Source of the DNA: Stutzerimonas azotifigens DSM 17556
GTDB lineage: Bacteria; Pseudomonadota; Gammaproteobacteria; Pseudomonadales; Pseudomonadaceae
Direction of reading: 5' to 3'
DNA: 64,000 nucleotides
Assembly: GCF_000425625.1 (NCBI RefSeq)
Contig: NZ_KE384407.1
Location: forward strand, 172,188 to 236,187
Shown: piece after piece, positions 1 through 10,270 of the stretch
Position numbering within the stretch: the first letter of the stretch is position 1
Layout of the letters: each line of letters begins with the position of its first letter
The notes under the pieces: model-generated
What the model saw: the letters and a program-made list of their open reading frames with translations, nothing else
Database searches by the model: none
What the model was told of the DNA's origin: nothing
Position numbers and translations under genes: made by a program

Positions 1-13
1 TGCATGACGGCGG

Positions 14-107
14 GTCGCAGGCAGAGCCTGCTCCTACAGGGGACGGCCGCCGCGGTGCCTTTCCCTTCTCCCGCCGGGAGAAGGTGGCCCGCAGGGCCGG
101 ATGAGGG
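14..107. repeat. Dispersed intergenic palindromes upstream of trmO
   Basis: Two palindromic units lie in the non-coding stretch before trmO. At 14-39 is a short hairpin containing GCAGGCAGAGCCTGC, ending in CTCCTACAG on this strand. It resembles the GTAGGAGC...GCGA elements scattered between Pseudomonas genes. At 64-84 is a perfect 9-bp stem, CCTTCTCCC / GGGAGAAGG, with a GCC loop, followed by a GGCCCGCAGGGCCGGATGAGGG tail to about 107. That arrangement is also a common intergenic repeat in pseudomonads and relatives. Family membership is from memory of similar sequences, not a search. Confidence 0.55.
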
Positions 108-185
108 CGCGAAGCCCCGTCCCATGACATACCCGCCCCCAACGACCGGTTAAGATGGCGCACCCCTGCATCCGGGCGCCGCGCC

Positions 186-890
186 ATGTCCTATTCTGTT
201 TCCCCCATCGGCATCCTCCGTTCCTGCTTCCGGGAGAAGTTCGCCATCCCGCGCCAGCCGCACCTGGCGCCGGCGGCGCGCGGCGAGCTGGTACTGCTGC
301 CACCGTTCGACCAGCCCCAGGCGCTCGAGGGGCTGGAGCAGGTGAGTCACGTCTGGCTGCTGTTCCTCTTCCACCAGGCGCTGGAAGCCGAGCCACGCCT
401 GCGCGTGCGGCCGCCGCGGCTCGGCGGCAATCGCTACGTCGGCGTGTTCGCCACCCGCGCGACCCACAGGCCCAACGGCATCGGCCAGTCGGTGGTGAAG
501 CTGGAAGGTGTCGAGCCCGGCCGCCTGCTGCTCTCGGGCATCGACCTGCTGGACGGCACGCCGGTGCTGGACATCAAGCCCTACGTGCCCTATGCCGATT
601 CACTGCCCGATGCGCGCAATGCGCTGGCTCCCGAGCCGCCGCCGGCCATCGGGGTGCAGTGGGCCGACGGCTGCCTGCAGCAGGCCCGCGAGCAGGCGCT
701 GCGCCTCGGCCAGCCGCTGGTCGAGCTGATCGAGCAATGCCTGGCGCAAGATCCCCGCCCCGCCTACCAGCAGCCCGCCCCGGACCGCCGCTACGGTACC
801 CGATTCTGGGACGTCGAGGTACGCTGGCACTACCCCTCCCCACACTGCATCCGGGTGGTCGAGATCGCCCGCGAGGCAGGTCATTCGTAG
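186..890 (+). CDS. trmO: tRNA (N6-threonylcarbamoyladenosine-A37) N6-methyltransferase TrmO
   Basis: This protein (234 aa) belongs to the TrmO/YaeB/TsaA family. It uses S-adenosylmethionine to methylate t6A at position 37 of threonine tRNAs that read ACY codons, giving m6t6A in the cytoplasm. Family hallmarks visible are the N-terminal PIG (7-9), PRQ (22-24), the RPNGIG motif (95-100) and DIKPYVPYAD (129-138). Length matches the bacterial two-domain form, a beta-barrel methyltransferase plus a small C-terminal domain. The ATG at 186 begins directly at the conserved N terminus. It is convergent with the hydrolase gene, whose stop is 3 bp away. Identification is firm; it is housekeeping and unrelated in function to the oxidase genes that follow. 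Confidence 0.93.
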   Translation: MSYSVSPIGILRSCFREKFAIPRQPHLAPAARGELVLLPPFDQPQALEGLEQVSHVWLLFLFHQALEAEPRLRVRPPRLGGNRYVGVFATRATHRPNGIGQSVVKLEGVEPGRLLLSGIDLLDGTPVLDIKPYVPYADSLPDARNALAPEPPPAIGVQWADGCLQQAREQALRLGQPLVELIEQCLAQDPRPAYQQPAPDRRYGTRFWDVEVRWHYPSPHCIRVVEIAREAGHS

Positions 891-893
891 CGA

Positions 894-1523
894 TCAGACG
901 CGACTGCGCAGGAACTGCGCGACCGCGTCGGCGCAGGCATCCAGGTGCTCGGCATGGGTGTGGCCGGAGCGCTTGAGCGGCTTGAGGTCGTGGTCGGCCG
1001 CCACCAGCCAGTGGACGTCGATCGCCGCCGATAGCCGGTATCCGGCCACCGTCTGCCGATCGCCCAGCGCATCGCGCTCGCCCTGCACGATGAGCGTCGG
1101 CGTGCGCAGGGTTTCCAGGTGCGCCACGCGCGGCTTGTCCGGCTTGCCGGCGGCATGGAACGGGTAACCCAGGCAGACCAGCGCCAGCGGCTGCAGCTCG
1201 TCGGCCAGCAGGCTGGCCATCCGTCCGCCCATCGACTTGCCGCCGATGGCGAGCGGCCCTGCGGCCTGTGGCCGCACCTGCTCCAGCCGCTCCCGCCACT
1301 GGCGCAGCAGGTCCGCCTGCGGATTCGGCGGCCGCTTGCGTCCATCCACACGCCGCGCGGCCATGTAGGCGAATTCGAAGCGGAACACCTCTACCTCGCG
1401 CGCCGCCAGCCGTTCGGCCATGCCCTGCATGAACGGACTGTCCATCGGCGCTCCCGCCCCGTGGGCGAGGACCAGGCTGGCGACCGGCCTGCCGGCCACG
1501 CGATTCCAGATCCCGCCGTCCAT
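894..1523 (-). CDS. Alpha/beta hydrolase, KANL3/Tex30-like family
   Basis: A 209-aa cytoplasmic protein with the alpha/beta-hydrolase fold and no signal peptide. The oxyanion-side motif HGAGAP is at 21-26, the nucleophile elbow GKSMGG at 95-100 (Ser97), an acidic residue in ERDALG (Asp151) and His178 in a [11 protein letters not shown] segment typical of the KANL3/Tex30 group. The substrate is unknown. The start was set at the ATG ending at 1523 because a GGGGAG stretch lies just before it and homologues begin near here; the frame stays open upstream through the oxidase promoter, which is not coding. It is divergent from ccoN and shares its upstream region, including the Anr box about 20 bp away, so oxygen could affect its expression. 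That link is inference. Confidence 0.8.
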   Translation of the reverse strand: MDGGIWNRVAGRPVASLVLAHGAGAPMDSPFMQGMAERLAAREVEVFRFEFAYMAARRVDGRKRPPNPQADLLRQWRERLEQVRPQAAGPLAIGGKSMGGRMASLLADELQPLALVCLGYPFHAAGKPDKPRVAHLETLRTPTLIVQGERDALGDRQTVAGYRLSAAIDVHWLVAADHDLKPLKRSGHTHAEHLDACADAVAQFLRSRV

Positions 1524-1541
1524 CTCCCCGCCCTGCGCGCA

Positions 1542-1555
1542 TTGACCCGCGTCAA
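1542..1555. promoter_or_regulatory. Anr/FNR box before ccoN
   Basis: TTGACCCGCGTCAA matches the Anr/FNR consensus TTGAT-N4-ATCAA as a perfect dyad (ATTGAC-ccgc-GTCAAT with flanks). It is centred about 86 bp before the ccoN start. If it acts as a class II site at -41.5, transcription would start near 1590 with a weak -10 CATGCT at 1578-1583. Anr control of the second cbb3 operon is established in Pseudomonas, and the Anr gene itself lies at 12798. The box is only about 20 bp from the start of the divergent hydrolase gene. Confidence 0.85.
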
Positions 1556-1634
1556 TACCGCCCACCTGCGCTTTCTCCATGCTTGCCCCGCTTTTCTGAA
1601 AGCAATCTGTCACTACCGTGGATGGAAGCCATCG

Positions 1635-3059
<1,425 letters not shown>

Positions 3060-3071
3060 GGAGTTCACGAA

Positions 3072-3683
3072 GTGAAGCAACACGAAAAAGTCGAGAAGAA
3101 CGTCGGCCTGCTGGCCCTGTTCATGGTCCTGGCCGTCAGCATCGGCGGCCTGGTGCAGATCGTCCCCCTGTTCTTCCAGGACGTCACCAACACCCCGGTC
3201 GAGGGCATGAAGCCCTACACCGCGCTGCAGCTCGAAGGTCGCGACATCTACATCCGCGAGGGCTGCGTCGGCTGCCATTCGCAGATGGTCCGTCCGTTCC
3301 GCGCCGAGACCGAGCGTTACGGCCACTATTCCGTCGCCGGCGAGAGCGTCTGGGACCACCCCTTCCTCTGGGGCTCCAAGCGCACCGGCCCGGACCTGGC
3401 CCGCGTCGGCGGCCGCTACTCCGACGACTGGCACCGCGCGCACCTGTACAACCCGCGCAACGTCGTGCCCGAGTCGAAGATGCCCGCCTACCCCTGGCTG
3501 GTGGAGAACCGCCTGAACGGCCGCGACACCGCCAAGAAGATGGAAGCCATGCGCACCCTCGGCGTGCCCTACACCGACGAGGACATCGCCGGCGCCCGCG
3601 AAGCCGTCGCCGGCAAGACCGAGATGGACGCCGTCGTCGCCTATCTCCAGGGCCTCGGTCTGGCCATCAAGAACAAACGGTAA
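3072..3683 (+). CDS. ccoO: cbb3-type cytochrome c oxidase subunit II, CcoO
   Basis: CcoO (203 aa) is the membrane-anchored mono-haem cytochrome c of the cbb3 oxidase, passing electrons from CcoP to CcoN in the periplasm. One N-terminal transmembrane helix (about 11-34) precedes the haem-attachment motif CVGCH (65-69), and an axial Met lies in ESKMPAYPW. It starts with GTG at 3072, shortly after the ccoN stop and a GGAG-like ribosome site. Haem is attached by the Ccm system, encoded in this same window (45432-52364). Assignment is certain. Confidence 0.98.
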   Translation: MKQHEKVEKNVGLLALFMVLAVSIGGLVQIVPLFFQDVTNTPVEGMKPYTALQLEGRDIYIREGCVGCHSQMVRPFRAETERYGHYSVAGESVWDHPFLWGSKRTGPDLARVGGRYSDDWHRAHLYNPRNVVPESKMPAYPWLVENRLNGRDTAKKMEAMRTLGVPYTDEDIAGAREAVAGKTEMDAVVAYLQGLGLAIKNKR

Positions 3684-3689
3684 CTGACA

Positions 3690-3884
3690 ATGGATATCGG
3701 AACGCTTCGCGGTTTGGGCACCCTGCTGGTTTTCGTTGCCTTCGTCGGCCTGGTGATCTGGGTCTACAACGGCAAGCGCAAGAAAAGCTTCGACGAAGCG
3801 GCGAACCTGCCGTTTGCCGACGAGCCGGACGAACAGGCCCCGAAGAAGCCGGACGAAGACGTTTCCCGGAGTAAGAGCGAATGA
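3690..3884 (+). CDS. ccoQ: cbb3-type oxidase small subunit CcoQ
   Basis: CcoQ/FixQ (64 aa) is a single-span membrane protein thought to stabilise the cbb3 complex, in particular the association of CcoP. It has a short periplasmic start, one transmembrane helix (about 9-27, [17 protein letters not shown]) and a charged cytoplasmic tail ([14 protein letters not shown] followed by acidic residues), the standard layout. It lies 6 bp after ccoO and overlaps ccoP by 4 bp (ATGA), indicating translational coupling. In Pseudomonas stutzeri only the second isoform operon has ccoQ, so its presence argues this is the Anr-type cbb3-2 set. Confidence 0.93.
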   Translation: MDIGTLRGLGTLLVFVAFVGLVIWVYNGKRKKSFDEAANLPFADEPDEQAPKKPDEDVSRSKSE

Positions 3885-4843
3885 CCTCGTTTTGGAATTG
3901 GTACATCACCATCCTGACCCTCGGCCTGATCGCCGCGCTGGTCTGGCTGATCTTCGCGACCCGCAAGGGCCAGCGCCGCGAAACCACGGATGAGACCCTC
4001 GGCCACGCCTTCGACGGCATCGAGGAATACGACAACCCGCTGCCGAAGTGGTGGTTCCTGCTGTTCGTCGCCACCATCGTCTTTGCCCTCGGCTACTGGG
4101 TGCTCTACCCCGGCCTGGGCAACTGGAAGGGCATCCTCCCGGGCTACCAGTACCTGGACAACGAGGCGCAGACCGCCTTCGCCACCGGCGAGCAGGGCTG
4201 GACCGGCGTGCACCAGTGGGAAAAGGAAATGGCCCAGGCCGAAGCCAAGTACGGCCCGCTGTTCAAGAAGTACGCCGCCATGCCGATCGAGCAGGTCGCC
4301 CAGGACGAGCAGGCGCTGAAGATGGGCGGCCGGCTGTTCGCCTCCAACTGCGCCGTCTGCCATGGCTCCGACGCCAAGGGTGCCTACGGCTTCCCCAACC
4401 TGACCGACAACGACTGGCTGTGGGGCGGCGAAGCCGAGACCATCAAGACCACCATCATGGGCGGCCGCCAGGCCACCATGCCGGCCTGGCGTGATGTCAT
4501 CGGCGAGGAAGGCATCCGCCACGTCGCCGGCTACGTGCGCAGCCTGTCGGGCCTGAAGAATCCGGAAGACATGGAAATCGACGTGGCCAAGGGCAAGGAA
4601 ATCTTCGCCGCCAACTGCGCCGTGTGCCACGGCCCGGACGCCAAGGGCACCCAGGCCATGGGCGCGCCCAACCTGACCGACCGGACCTGGCTGTACGGTT
4701 CGAGCTTCGCCCAGGTCCAGCAAACCCTGCGTTATGGCCGCAATGGCCGTATGCCCGCCCACGAAGAGACCCTCGGCAACGACAAGGTCCACCTGCTGGC
4801 CGCCTACGTATACAGCCTCTCGCAACAGTCCCGAGGCGAGTGA
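3881..4843 (+). CDS. ccoP: cbb3-type cytochrome c oxidase subunit III, CcoP
   Basis: CcoP (320 aa) is the di-haem cytochrome c that receives electrons from soluble cytochromes. Two N-terminal transmembrane segments (about 8-25 and 57-78) are followed by two periplasmic cytochrome c domains with CAVCH motifs at 157-161 and 246-250. Axial Met ligands lie in ATMPAW and GRMPAH. The N-terminal helix typical of proteobacterial CcoP is present. It overlaps ccoQ by four bases and ends the structural operon. A 129-bp gap with a strong hairpin separates it from ccoG. Confidence 0.98.
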   Translation: MTSFWNWYITILTLGLIAALVWLIFATRKGQRRETTDETLGHAFDGIEEYDNPLPKWWFLLFVATIVFALGYWVLYPGLGNWKGILPGYQYLDNEAQTAFATGEQGWTGVHQWEKEMAQAEAKYGPLFKKYAAMPIEQVAQDEQALKMGGRLFASNCAVCHGSDAKGAYGFPNLTDNDWLWGGEAETIKTTIMGGRQATMPAWRDVIGEEGIRHVAGYVRSLSGLKNPEDMEIDVAKGKEIFAANCAVCHGPDAKGTQAMGAPNLTDRTWLYGSSFAQVQQTLRYGRNGRMPAHEETLGNDKVHLLAAYVYSLSQQSRGE

Positions 4844-4920
4844 GCCCCTGGGGGGTTGCGCGACGTACTGTCGCACATGCCACCCCTGGTGCAGGCGTAC
4901 CATACGCAGTAGGAAATCGA

Positions 4921-4947
4921 CCCCGGCCGGCCATGCATCGGCCGGGG
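4921..4947. terminator. GC-rich hairpin between ccoP and ccoG
   Basis: CCCCGGCCG (4921-4929) pairs perfectly with CGGCCGGGG (4939-4947) around a 9-base loop. No T-run follows on either strand, so it is not a textbook intrinsic terminator. It could reduce read-through from ccoNOQP into the assembly genes, or stabilise the 3' end of the oxidase mRNA. Apart from this hairpin I see nothing in the 129-bp gap. Confidence 0.5.
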
Positions 4948-4972
4948 CGCCAACCTCGATTCGGTATGCCTG

Positions 4973-6382
4973 ATGAGTCAAAAAATCCCCGTACACGACG
5001 TCACTCCCCCAAAAAAGGTGGAAAGCGTCGACCTCTATGCAACCCGTGAACGCATCTACACGCGCGCCTTCACCGGGCTGTACCGCAACCTGCGCCGCGT
5101 CGGCGGTGCCGCCCTCTTCCTGCTGTTCTTCGGTACCGTGTGGCTGAACTGGGATGGCCGTCAGGCCGTCTGGTGGAACCTGCCCGAGCGCAAGTTCTAC
5201 ATCTTCGGTGCCACCTACTTCCCGCAGGACTTCATCCTGCTGTCGGCGATGCTGATCATTGCCGCCTTCGGCCTGTTCTTCATCACCGTGTTCGCCGGAC
5301 GCGTCTGGTGCGGCTACACCTGCCCGCAAAGCGTGTTCACCTGGGTCTTCATGTGGGCCGAGAAGGTCACCGAAGGCGACCGCAACCAGCGCATGAAGCT
5401 GGACAAGCAGCCGATGAGCGGCAACAAGTTCGTGCGCAAGGCCGCCAAGCACGCGATCTGGCTGCTGGTGTCCTTCGCCGTGGCGATCACCTTCGTCGGC
5501 TACTTCACGCCGATCCGCGAGCTGGTGACCGACTTCTTCACACTGGAGGTCGGCGGCTGGGCATTGTTCTGGGTGGGCTTCTTCACCCTCGCCACCTACG
5601 GCAACGCCGGCTACCTGCGCGAGCAAGTGTGCATCTACATGTGCCCCTATGCGCGCTTCCAGAGCGTGATGTTCGACAAGGACACCCTGATCGTCTCCTA
5701 CGATCCGCGGCGCGGCGAACGCCGGGGCCCGCGCAAGAAGGACGCCGACTACAAGGCGCTGGGGCTGGGCGACTGCATCGACTGCACCATGTGCGTCCAG
5801 GTCTGCCCGACCGGCATCGACATCCGCGACGGTCTGCAGATCGAATGCATCGGCTGCGCCGCCTGCATCGACGCCTGCGACACCATCATGGACAAGATGG
5901 GCTATCCGCGCGGGCTGATCAGCTACACCACCGAACACAACCTGTCGGGGCAGAAGACGCACATCCTGCGGCCGCGCCTGATCGGCTACGCGCTGGCGCT
6001 GGCCGCGATGATCGGCGTGTTCGGCTACGCCGTGGCCACCCGTCCGCTGGTGAAGCTGGACGTGTCGAAGGACCGCGTGCTCTACCGCGAGAACGCCGAG
6101 GGCTATATCGAGAACGTCTACTCGCTGAAGGTGATGAACAAGGCCCAGCACCCGCAGACCTTCGTGATCAGCGCCTCCGGCCTCGACGGCCTGGAGTACA
6201 ACGGTCGCCAGGAAATCACCGCCGCCGCCGGCGAGCTGGTGACGGTGACCGCCGAACTCGCCGCGCCGCCGGAAAAGCTGCCGTCGAGCACCAACAAGAT
6301 CGTCTTCCATGTGCAGTCGGCCGACGATCCCTCAATCGAAGACGACGCCGACAGCCGCTTCATCGGCCCAAGCGTTCGCTGA
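4973..6382 (+). CDS. ccoG: cbb3 oxidase assembly copper reductase CcoG
   Basis: CcoG/FixG (469 aa) is a membrane-bound polyferredoxin that reduces Cu(II) to Cu(I) so that it can be delivered to the CuB site of cbb3 oxidase. The sequence shows several membrane spans in the first 200 residues, a CGYTCPQ segment, then two 4Fe-4S cluster motifs (CIDCTMCVQVCP and CIGCAACIDACD). A C-terminal immunoglobulin-like FixG domain ends the protein after a final transmembrane helix. The ATG at 4973 gives the usual soluble N terminus. It begins the ccoGHIS assembly group, with ccoH 12 bp downstream. Confidence 0.97.
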   Translation: MSQKIPVHDVTPPKKVESVDLYATRERIYTRAFTGLYRNLRRVGGAALFLLFFGTVWLNWDGRQAVWWNLPERKFYIFGATYFPQDFILLSAMLIIAAFGLFFITVFAGRVWCGYTCPQSVFTWVFMWAEKVTEGDRNQRMKLDKQPMSGNKFVRKAAKHAIWLLVSFAVAITFVGYFTPIRELVTDFFTLEVGGWALFWVGFFTLATYGNAGYLREQVCIYMCPYARFQSVMFDKDTLIVSYDPRRGERRGPRKKDADYKALGLGDCIDCTMCVQVCPTGIDIRDGLQIECIGCAACIDACDTIMDKMGYPRGLISYTTEHNLSGQKTHILRPRLIGYALALAAMIGVFGYAVATRPLVKLDVSKDRVLYRENAEGYIENVYSLKVMNKAQHPQTFVISASGLDGLEYNGRQEITAAAGELVTVTAELAAPPEKLPSSTNKIVFHVQSADDPSIEDDADSRFIGPSVR

Positions 6383-6394
6383 CACGAGATCCCG

Positions 6395-6895
6395 ATGCAT
6401 TCGAAAACCGAAAGCAGCCGCTGGTACAGGCAGTTCTGGGCCTGGTTCGTCATCGCCATCCTCGCCAGCGCCGTGGTGCTCGGCACCTCGCTGCTGGTGA
6501 TCGCGACGAACAACTCCGACAGCCTGGTGGCCGACAACTACTACGACGCCGGCAAGGGCATCAACCAGTCGCTGGAACGCGAGCAGCTGGCCGAACGGCT
6601 CGGCATGGGCGCCGCCGTCTCGCTGGACGAGGAGACCGGCGTGGCCGAGCTCCAGCTGAGCGGCATCAGCCAGCCGCGCCAGCTGGTCCTCAACCTGCTC
6701 TCGCCGACGCAGCCCGAGCGCGACCGCCGGGTCGTCCTGGTGCCCCAGGGCAACGGCGTCTACCAGGGCCAGATGCAGGACGCCGTGCGCGGCCGACGCT
6801 TCGTCGAGCTGCTCGGTGACGAGGGCGGCCAGCAATGGCGCCTGTTCGAGGAAGAAACCATCGAGCCGGGACGCGCCTTCGAGCTGAACCACTGA
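6395..6895 (+). CDS. ccoH: cbb3 oxidase assembly protein CcoH (FixH)
   Basis: A 166-aa FixH-family protein with one transmembrane helix near the N terminus (about 15-37, [20 protein letters not shown]) and a periplasmic domain. The signature [14 protein letters not shown] follows the helix, as in other FixH proteins. CcoH is needed for stable cbb3 assembly and contacts CcoN early in the process. It sits between ccoG and ccoI with short gaps (12 and 13 bp), so all are probably on one transcript. Confidence 0.93.
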   Translation: MHSKTESSRWYRQFWAWFVIAILASAVVLGTSLLVIATNNSDSLVADNYYDAGKGINQSLEREQLAERLGMGAAVSLDEETGVAELQLSGISQPRQLVLNLLSPTQPERDRRVVLVPQGNGVYQGQMQDAVRGRRFVELLGDEGGQQWRLFEEETIEPGRAFELNH

Positions 6896-6908
6896 GCCCG
6901 AACGACGC

Positions 6909-9311
6909 ATGGCCGCACCGCTCCCCTGCTATCACTGCGGCTTGCCGGTTCCCGCCGGCAGCCACTTCCAGGCCCGGGTACTCGGCGAGACCCGGGCCTT
7001 GTGCTGCCCGGGCTGCCAGGCGGTGGCCGAAGCCATCGTCGCCGGCGGCCTGGAAAGCTACTACCAGCACCGCAGCGACACCTCGGTCAACCCGGGCGCC
7101 CTGCCCCGCGCGCTGACCGAGGAGCTCGAACTCTACGACCGCCCCGACGTGCAGCAACCCTTCGTCGCCCACGAGGGCGAACTGGCCCGCACCGCGCTGC
7201 ATATCGAAGGCATCAGCTGCGCCGCCTGCGGCTGGCTGATCGAGCGGCACCTCAAGGCGCTGCCGGCGGTCGAGGACGCCTCGCTGAACCTCTCCAACCA
7301 CCGTCTGCAGGTGCGCTGGGACGACGCCCGCCTGCCGCTCAGCGAACTGCTCGCGCAGATCCGCCGCATCGGCTATGCCGCCCACCCCTACCAGCCCGAC
7401 GAGGCGGCCGCGCGCATGGCCCGCGAGAATCGCCGGGCCGTGCGCCAGCTGGGCGTCGCCGGGTTGCTGTGGATGCAGGTGATGATGGCGAGCATGGCCA
7501 CCTGGCCTGAATTCAACCTCGACCTGTCGCCCGGCATGGATCGCATCCTGCGCTGGGTCAGTCTGTTCCTCACCACCCCCATCGTCTTCTACTGCTGCAC
7601 CGACTTCTTCAAGGGCGCGCTGCGCGACCTGCGCACGCGCCACCTGACCATGGACGTGTCGGTCAGCCTGGCCATCGGCGGCGCCTACGTGGCCGGCATC
7701 TGGTCCACCGTGACCGCCCGCGGCGAGCTCTATTTCGATGCGGTGGGCATGTTCGCCCTGTTCCTGCTCGCCGGCCGCTACCTGGAAAGGCGCGCCCGCG
7801 AACGCACCGCCGCGGCGACCGCGCAGTTGGTCAACCTGCTGCCGGCCTCCTGCCTGCGGCTCGACGCCAGCGGCGACAGCGAGCGCGTGCTGCTCGCCGA
7901 ACTGAAACCCGGCGACCGCGTGCTGGTGCCGCCGGGCGCGCTGATTCCCGCCGACGGGCGCATCCTCGAAGGTCTGTCCAGCGTCGACGAGTCGGTGCTG
8001 ACCGGCGAGTACCTGCCGCTGCCCAAGGGGCCGGGCGACACGGTCACCGGCGGCACGCTGAACGTCGAGGGGCCGCTCACGCTGGCGGTCGAGGCCCTCG
8101 GCGACGAGAGCCGGTTGTCGGCCATCGTCCGCCTGCTCGAGCGCGCCCAGGCGGACAAGCCGCGGCTGGCCGAGCTCGCCGACCGCGTGGCGCAGTGGTT
8201 CCTCGTCGTGGTGCTGGTCGCGGCGGTGGTGGTCGGCCTGGTGTGGTGGCAGCTGGATGCCGGTCGCGCCTTCTGGATCGTGCTCGCCCTGCTGGTGGCG
8301 ACCTGCCCCTGCGCCCTTTCCCTGGCTACCCCGACGGCCCTGACCACCGCCACCGGCAGCCTGCACCGCCTCGGTCTGCTGGTCACCCGCGGGCACGTGC
8401 TGGAAGGCCTGAACCACATCGACACGGTGGTGTTCGACAAGACCGGCACCCTGACCGAGGGCCGGCTGACCCTGCGCGAGATCCGCCCGCTGGGCGGCGA
8501 GCTGTCCGCCGATGCCTGCCTGGCGCTGGCCGCCGCACTGGAGAACCGCTCCGAGCACCCCATCGCCCGCGCCTTCGGTCGCGCGCCGGAAGCCGCCGAG
8601 CACGTCGAGAACGTGCCCGGTTTCGGCCTCGAGGGACGCGTCTCGCAGCGGCAGTTGCGCATCGGCCAACCGGCCTTCGTGGCTTCGCTGGCCGACCGCG
8701 AGTCACCGCCGACGCCGAACGAGCCGGGCCAGTGGCTGCTGCTCGGCGACCGCGAAGGCCCGCTGGCCTGGTTCGTCCTCGACGACCAGGTGCGCGAGGA
8801 CGCGCCGGCACTGCTCGAGGTCTGCCGACGCCAGGGCTGGTCGACCGTGCTGCTGTCCGGCGACAGCTCGCCGATGGTCGCCGAGGTCGGGCGCCAGCTG
8901 GGCATCGGCCGCGTCGCCGGCGGCCTCACGCCGGCGGACAAGCTGGCCGAGCTGGCGCGCCTGCAACAGGCCGGCAAACGCGTGCTAATGGTCGGCGACG
9001 GCGTCAACGACGTTCCCGTTCTGGCCGCCGCCGACATCAGCGTGGCCATGGGCTCAGCGACCGACCTGGCCAAGACCAGCGCCGATGCGGTACTGCTCTC
9101 CAACCGCCTGGAAAGCCTGGCGCAGGCCTTCGTCATGGCCCGGCGCAGCCGGCGGATCATCGTCGAGAACCTGGTCTGGGCCAGCCTGTACAATGGCCTG
9201 GTGCTCCCCTTCGCCGCGGTTGGCTGGGTCACCCCGATGTGGGCGGCACTCGGCATGTCGGCCAGCTCGCTGCTGGTCGTGCTCAACGCCCTGCGTCTGG
9301 CACGCACCTGA
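6909..9311 (+). CDS. ccoI: Copper-exporting P1B-type ATPase CcoI (FixI)
   Basis: CcoI (800 aa) is the inner-membrane Cu(I) P-type ATPase dedicated to cbb3 oxidase metallation. In order it has a Cys-rich N-terminal domain (CYHCGLP and [12 protein letters not shown]), a heavy-metal-associated domain with CAACGW, eight predicted transmembrane helices, an actuator domain (TGEYLPLPK), the membrane metal site CPC in [12 protein letters not shown], the phosphorylation motif DKTGT and the hinge [10 protein letters not shown]. The Cys-rich N-terminal extension is typical of FixI rather than of detoxifying CopA. It is 11 bp from ccoS, which has a strong AGGAGG site. Assignment is secure from domain content and context. 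Confidence 0.97.
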   Translation: MAAPLPCYHCGLPVPAGSHFQARVLGETRALCCPGCQAVAEAIVAGGLESYYQHRSDTSVNPGALPRALTEELELYDRPDVQQPFVAHEGELARTALHIEGISCAACGWLIERHLKALPAVEDASLNLSNHRLQVRWDDARLPLSELLAQIRRIGYAAHPYQPDEAAARMARENRRAVRQLGVAGLLWMQVMMASMATWPEFNLDLSPGMDRILRWVSLFLTTPIVFYCCTDFFKGALRDLRTRHLTMDVSVSLAIGGAYVAGIWSTVTARGELYFDAVGMFALFLLAGRYLERRARERTAAATAQLVNLLPASCLRLDASGDSERVLLAELKPGDRVLVPPGALIPADGRILEGLSSVDESVLTGEYLPLPKGPGDTVTGGTLNVEGPLTLAVEALGDESRLSAIVRLLERAQADKPRLAELADRVAQWFLVVVLVAAVVVGLVWWQLDAGRAFWIVLALLVATCPCALSLATPTALTTATGSLHRLGLLVTRGHVLEGLNHIDTVVFDKTGTLTEGRLTLREIRPLGGELSADACLALAAALENRSEHPIARAFGRAPEAAEHVENVPGFGLEGRVSQRQLRIGQPAFVASLADRESPPTPNEPGQWLLLGDREGPLAWFVLDDQVREDAPALLEVCRRQGWSTVLLSGDSSPMVAEVGRQLGIGRVAGGLTPADKLAELARLQQAGKRVLMVGDGVNDVPVLAAADISVAMGSATDLAKTSADAVLLSNRLESLAQAFVMARRSRRIIVENLVWASLYNGLVLPFAAVGWVTPMWAALGMSASSLLVVLNALRLART

Positions 9312-9322
9312 GAGGAGGTACC

Positions 9323-9532
9323 ATGGCTGCGCTCTACGTGATGATTCCGATCGCCGTGATCATCGTCGCGCTGGCGATCTGGCTGTTCTTCTGGGCAGTC
9401 GACAGCGGCCAGTACGACGATCTCGAAGGTCCCGCGCACAGCATCCTGTTCGACGACGAAGACCCCAGGCACCAGGCCGGCATCGACGAAGCCGAACGGT
9501 CCACGGACGGCGACGACGAGCGCAAGACGTGA
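9323..9532 (+). CDS. ccoS: cbb3 oxidase maturation protein CcoS
   Basis: A 69-aa single-span membrane protein starting MAALYVMIPIAVIIVALAIW, then FFWAVDSGQYDDLEGPAHSIL, which is the CcoS/FixS family signature. Downstream residues are acidic. CcoS is required for incorporation of haem and copper cofactors into CcoN. The ATG at 9323 follows GAGGAGGT at 9312-9319. Its stop overlaps the next gene's GTG start (GTGA), so the two are translationally coupled. Confidence 0.94.
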   Translation: MAALYVMIPIAVIIVALAIWLFFWAVDSGQYDDLEGPAHSILFDDEDPRHQAGIDEAERSTDGDDERKT

Positions 9533-10263
9533 CCGAACTGTTTCCCCAGCTGGTGTCGGCGATGATCCTCGGCCTGCTCGGCGGCGGGCACTGCCTCGGC
9601 ATGTGCGGTGGGCTGATGGGCGCCCTGACCCTGGCGATTCCGCCGCAACAGCGCAGCCGGCGTCTGCGCCTGCTGCTGGCCTACAACCTCGGCCGGGTGC
9701 TGAGCTACGCCAGCGCCGGCCTGCTGATCGGCCTGGCCGGCTGGGCCGTGGCCAGCAGCCCGGCGGCGATGGCGCTGCGCGTGGTCGCTGCCGGGCTGCT
9801 GATCGTCATGGGCCTGTACCTGGCCGGCTGGTGGAGCGGGCTGACCCGCATCGAGGCGCTCGGACGCGGACTCTGGCGGCACATCCAGCCGTTCGCCAGC
9901 CGCCTGATGCCGGTCTCCAGCCTGCCCCGTGCGCTACTGCTCGGCGCGCTCTGGGGCTGGCTACCCTGCGGTCTGGTCTACAGCACCCTGCTGTGGTCGG
10001 CGAGCCAGGGCGACGCACTGAACAGCGCGCTGCTGATGCTGGCGTTCGGCATCGGCACCTGGCCAGTGCTGCTGGCCACCGGGATGGCCGCCGAACGAAT
10101 CACCGCACTGCTGCGGCGCAAGGGCGTGCGCATGGCCGGCGGCGTGTTGGTGATCCTGTTCGGCCTGTGGACGCTGCCCGGCCCCCACCAGCACTGGCTG
10201 ATGGGGCATGGCGGGGCGGCACCGGCCGAAACCCCGGGCGAACCCGCCCACCACCATCACTGA
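9529..10263 (+). CDS. SafE/DsbD_2-like membrane protein with His-rich tail, linked to cbb3 assembly
   Basis: A 244-aa polytopic inner-membrane protein usually annotated as a sulfite exporter TauE/SafE or cytochrome-c-biogenesis (DsbD_2-like) family member. About six hydrophobic segments are visible. The first helix contains GHCLGMCGG (20-28) and a later one GWLPCGLVYS, both characteristic of this transmembrane family. The C terminus is His-rich (GPHQHWLMGHGG and a final HHHH). It starts with GTG overlapping the ccoS stop by 4 bp and stands where Pseudomonas has the equivalent gene between ccoS and hemN. The coupling to ccoS and the Cys/Met/His motifs suggest copper handling or redox delivery for cbb3, but that is inference. 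Confidence 0.8.
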   Translation: MTELFPQLVSAMILGLLGGGHCLGMCGGLMGALTLAIPPQQRSRRLRLLLAYNLGRVLSYASAGLLIGLAGWAVASSPAAMALRVVAAGLLIVMGLYLAGWWSGLTRIEALGRGLWRHIQPFASRLMPVSSLPRALLLGALWGWLPCGLVYSTLLWSASQGDALNSALLMLAFGIGTWPVLLATGMAAERITALLRRKGVRMAGGVLVILFGLWTLPGPHQHWLMGHGGAAPAETPGEPAHHHH

Positions 10264-10270
10264 CTGCCGC

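Noticed and set aside
3764-6310. Long open frame on the minus strand opposite ccoQ, ccoP and ccoG
   Set aside because: It lies antisense to well-conserved genes, is rich in Ala, Gly, Val and His as typical of antisense frames in GC-rich DNA, and has no recognisable domain.
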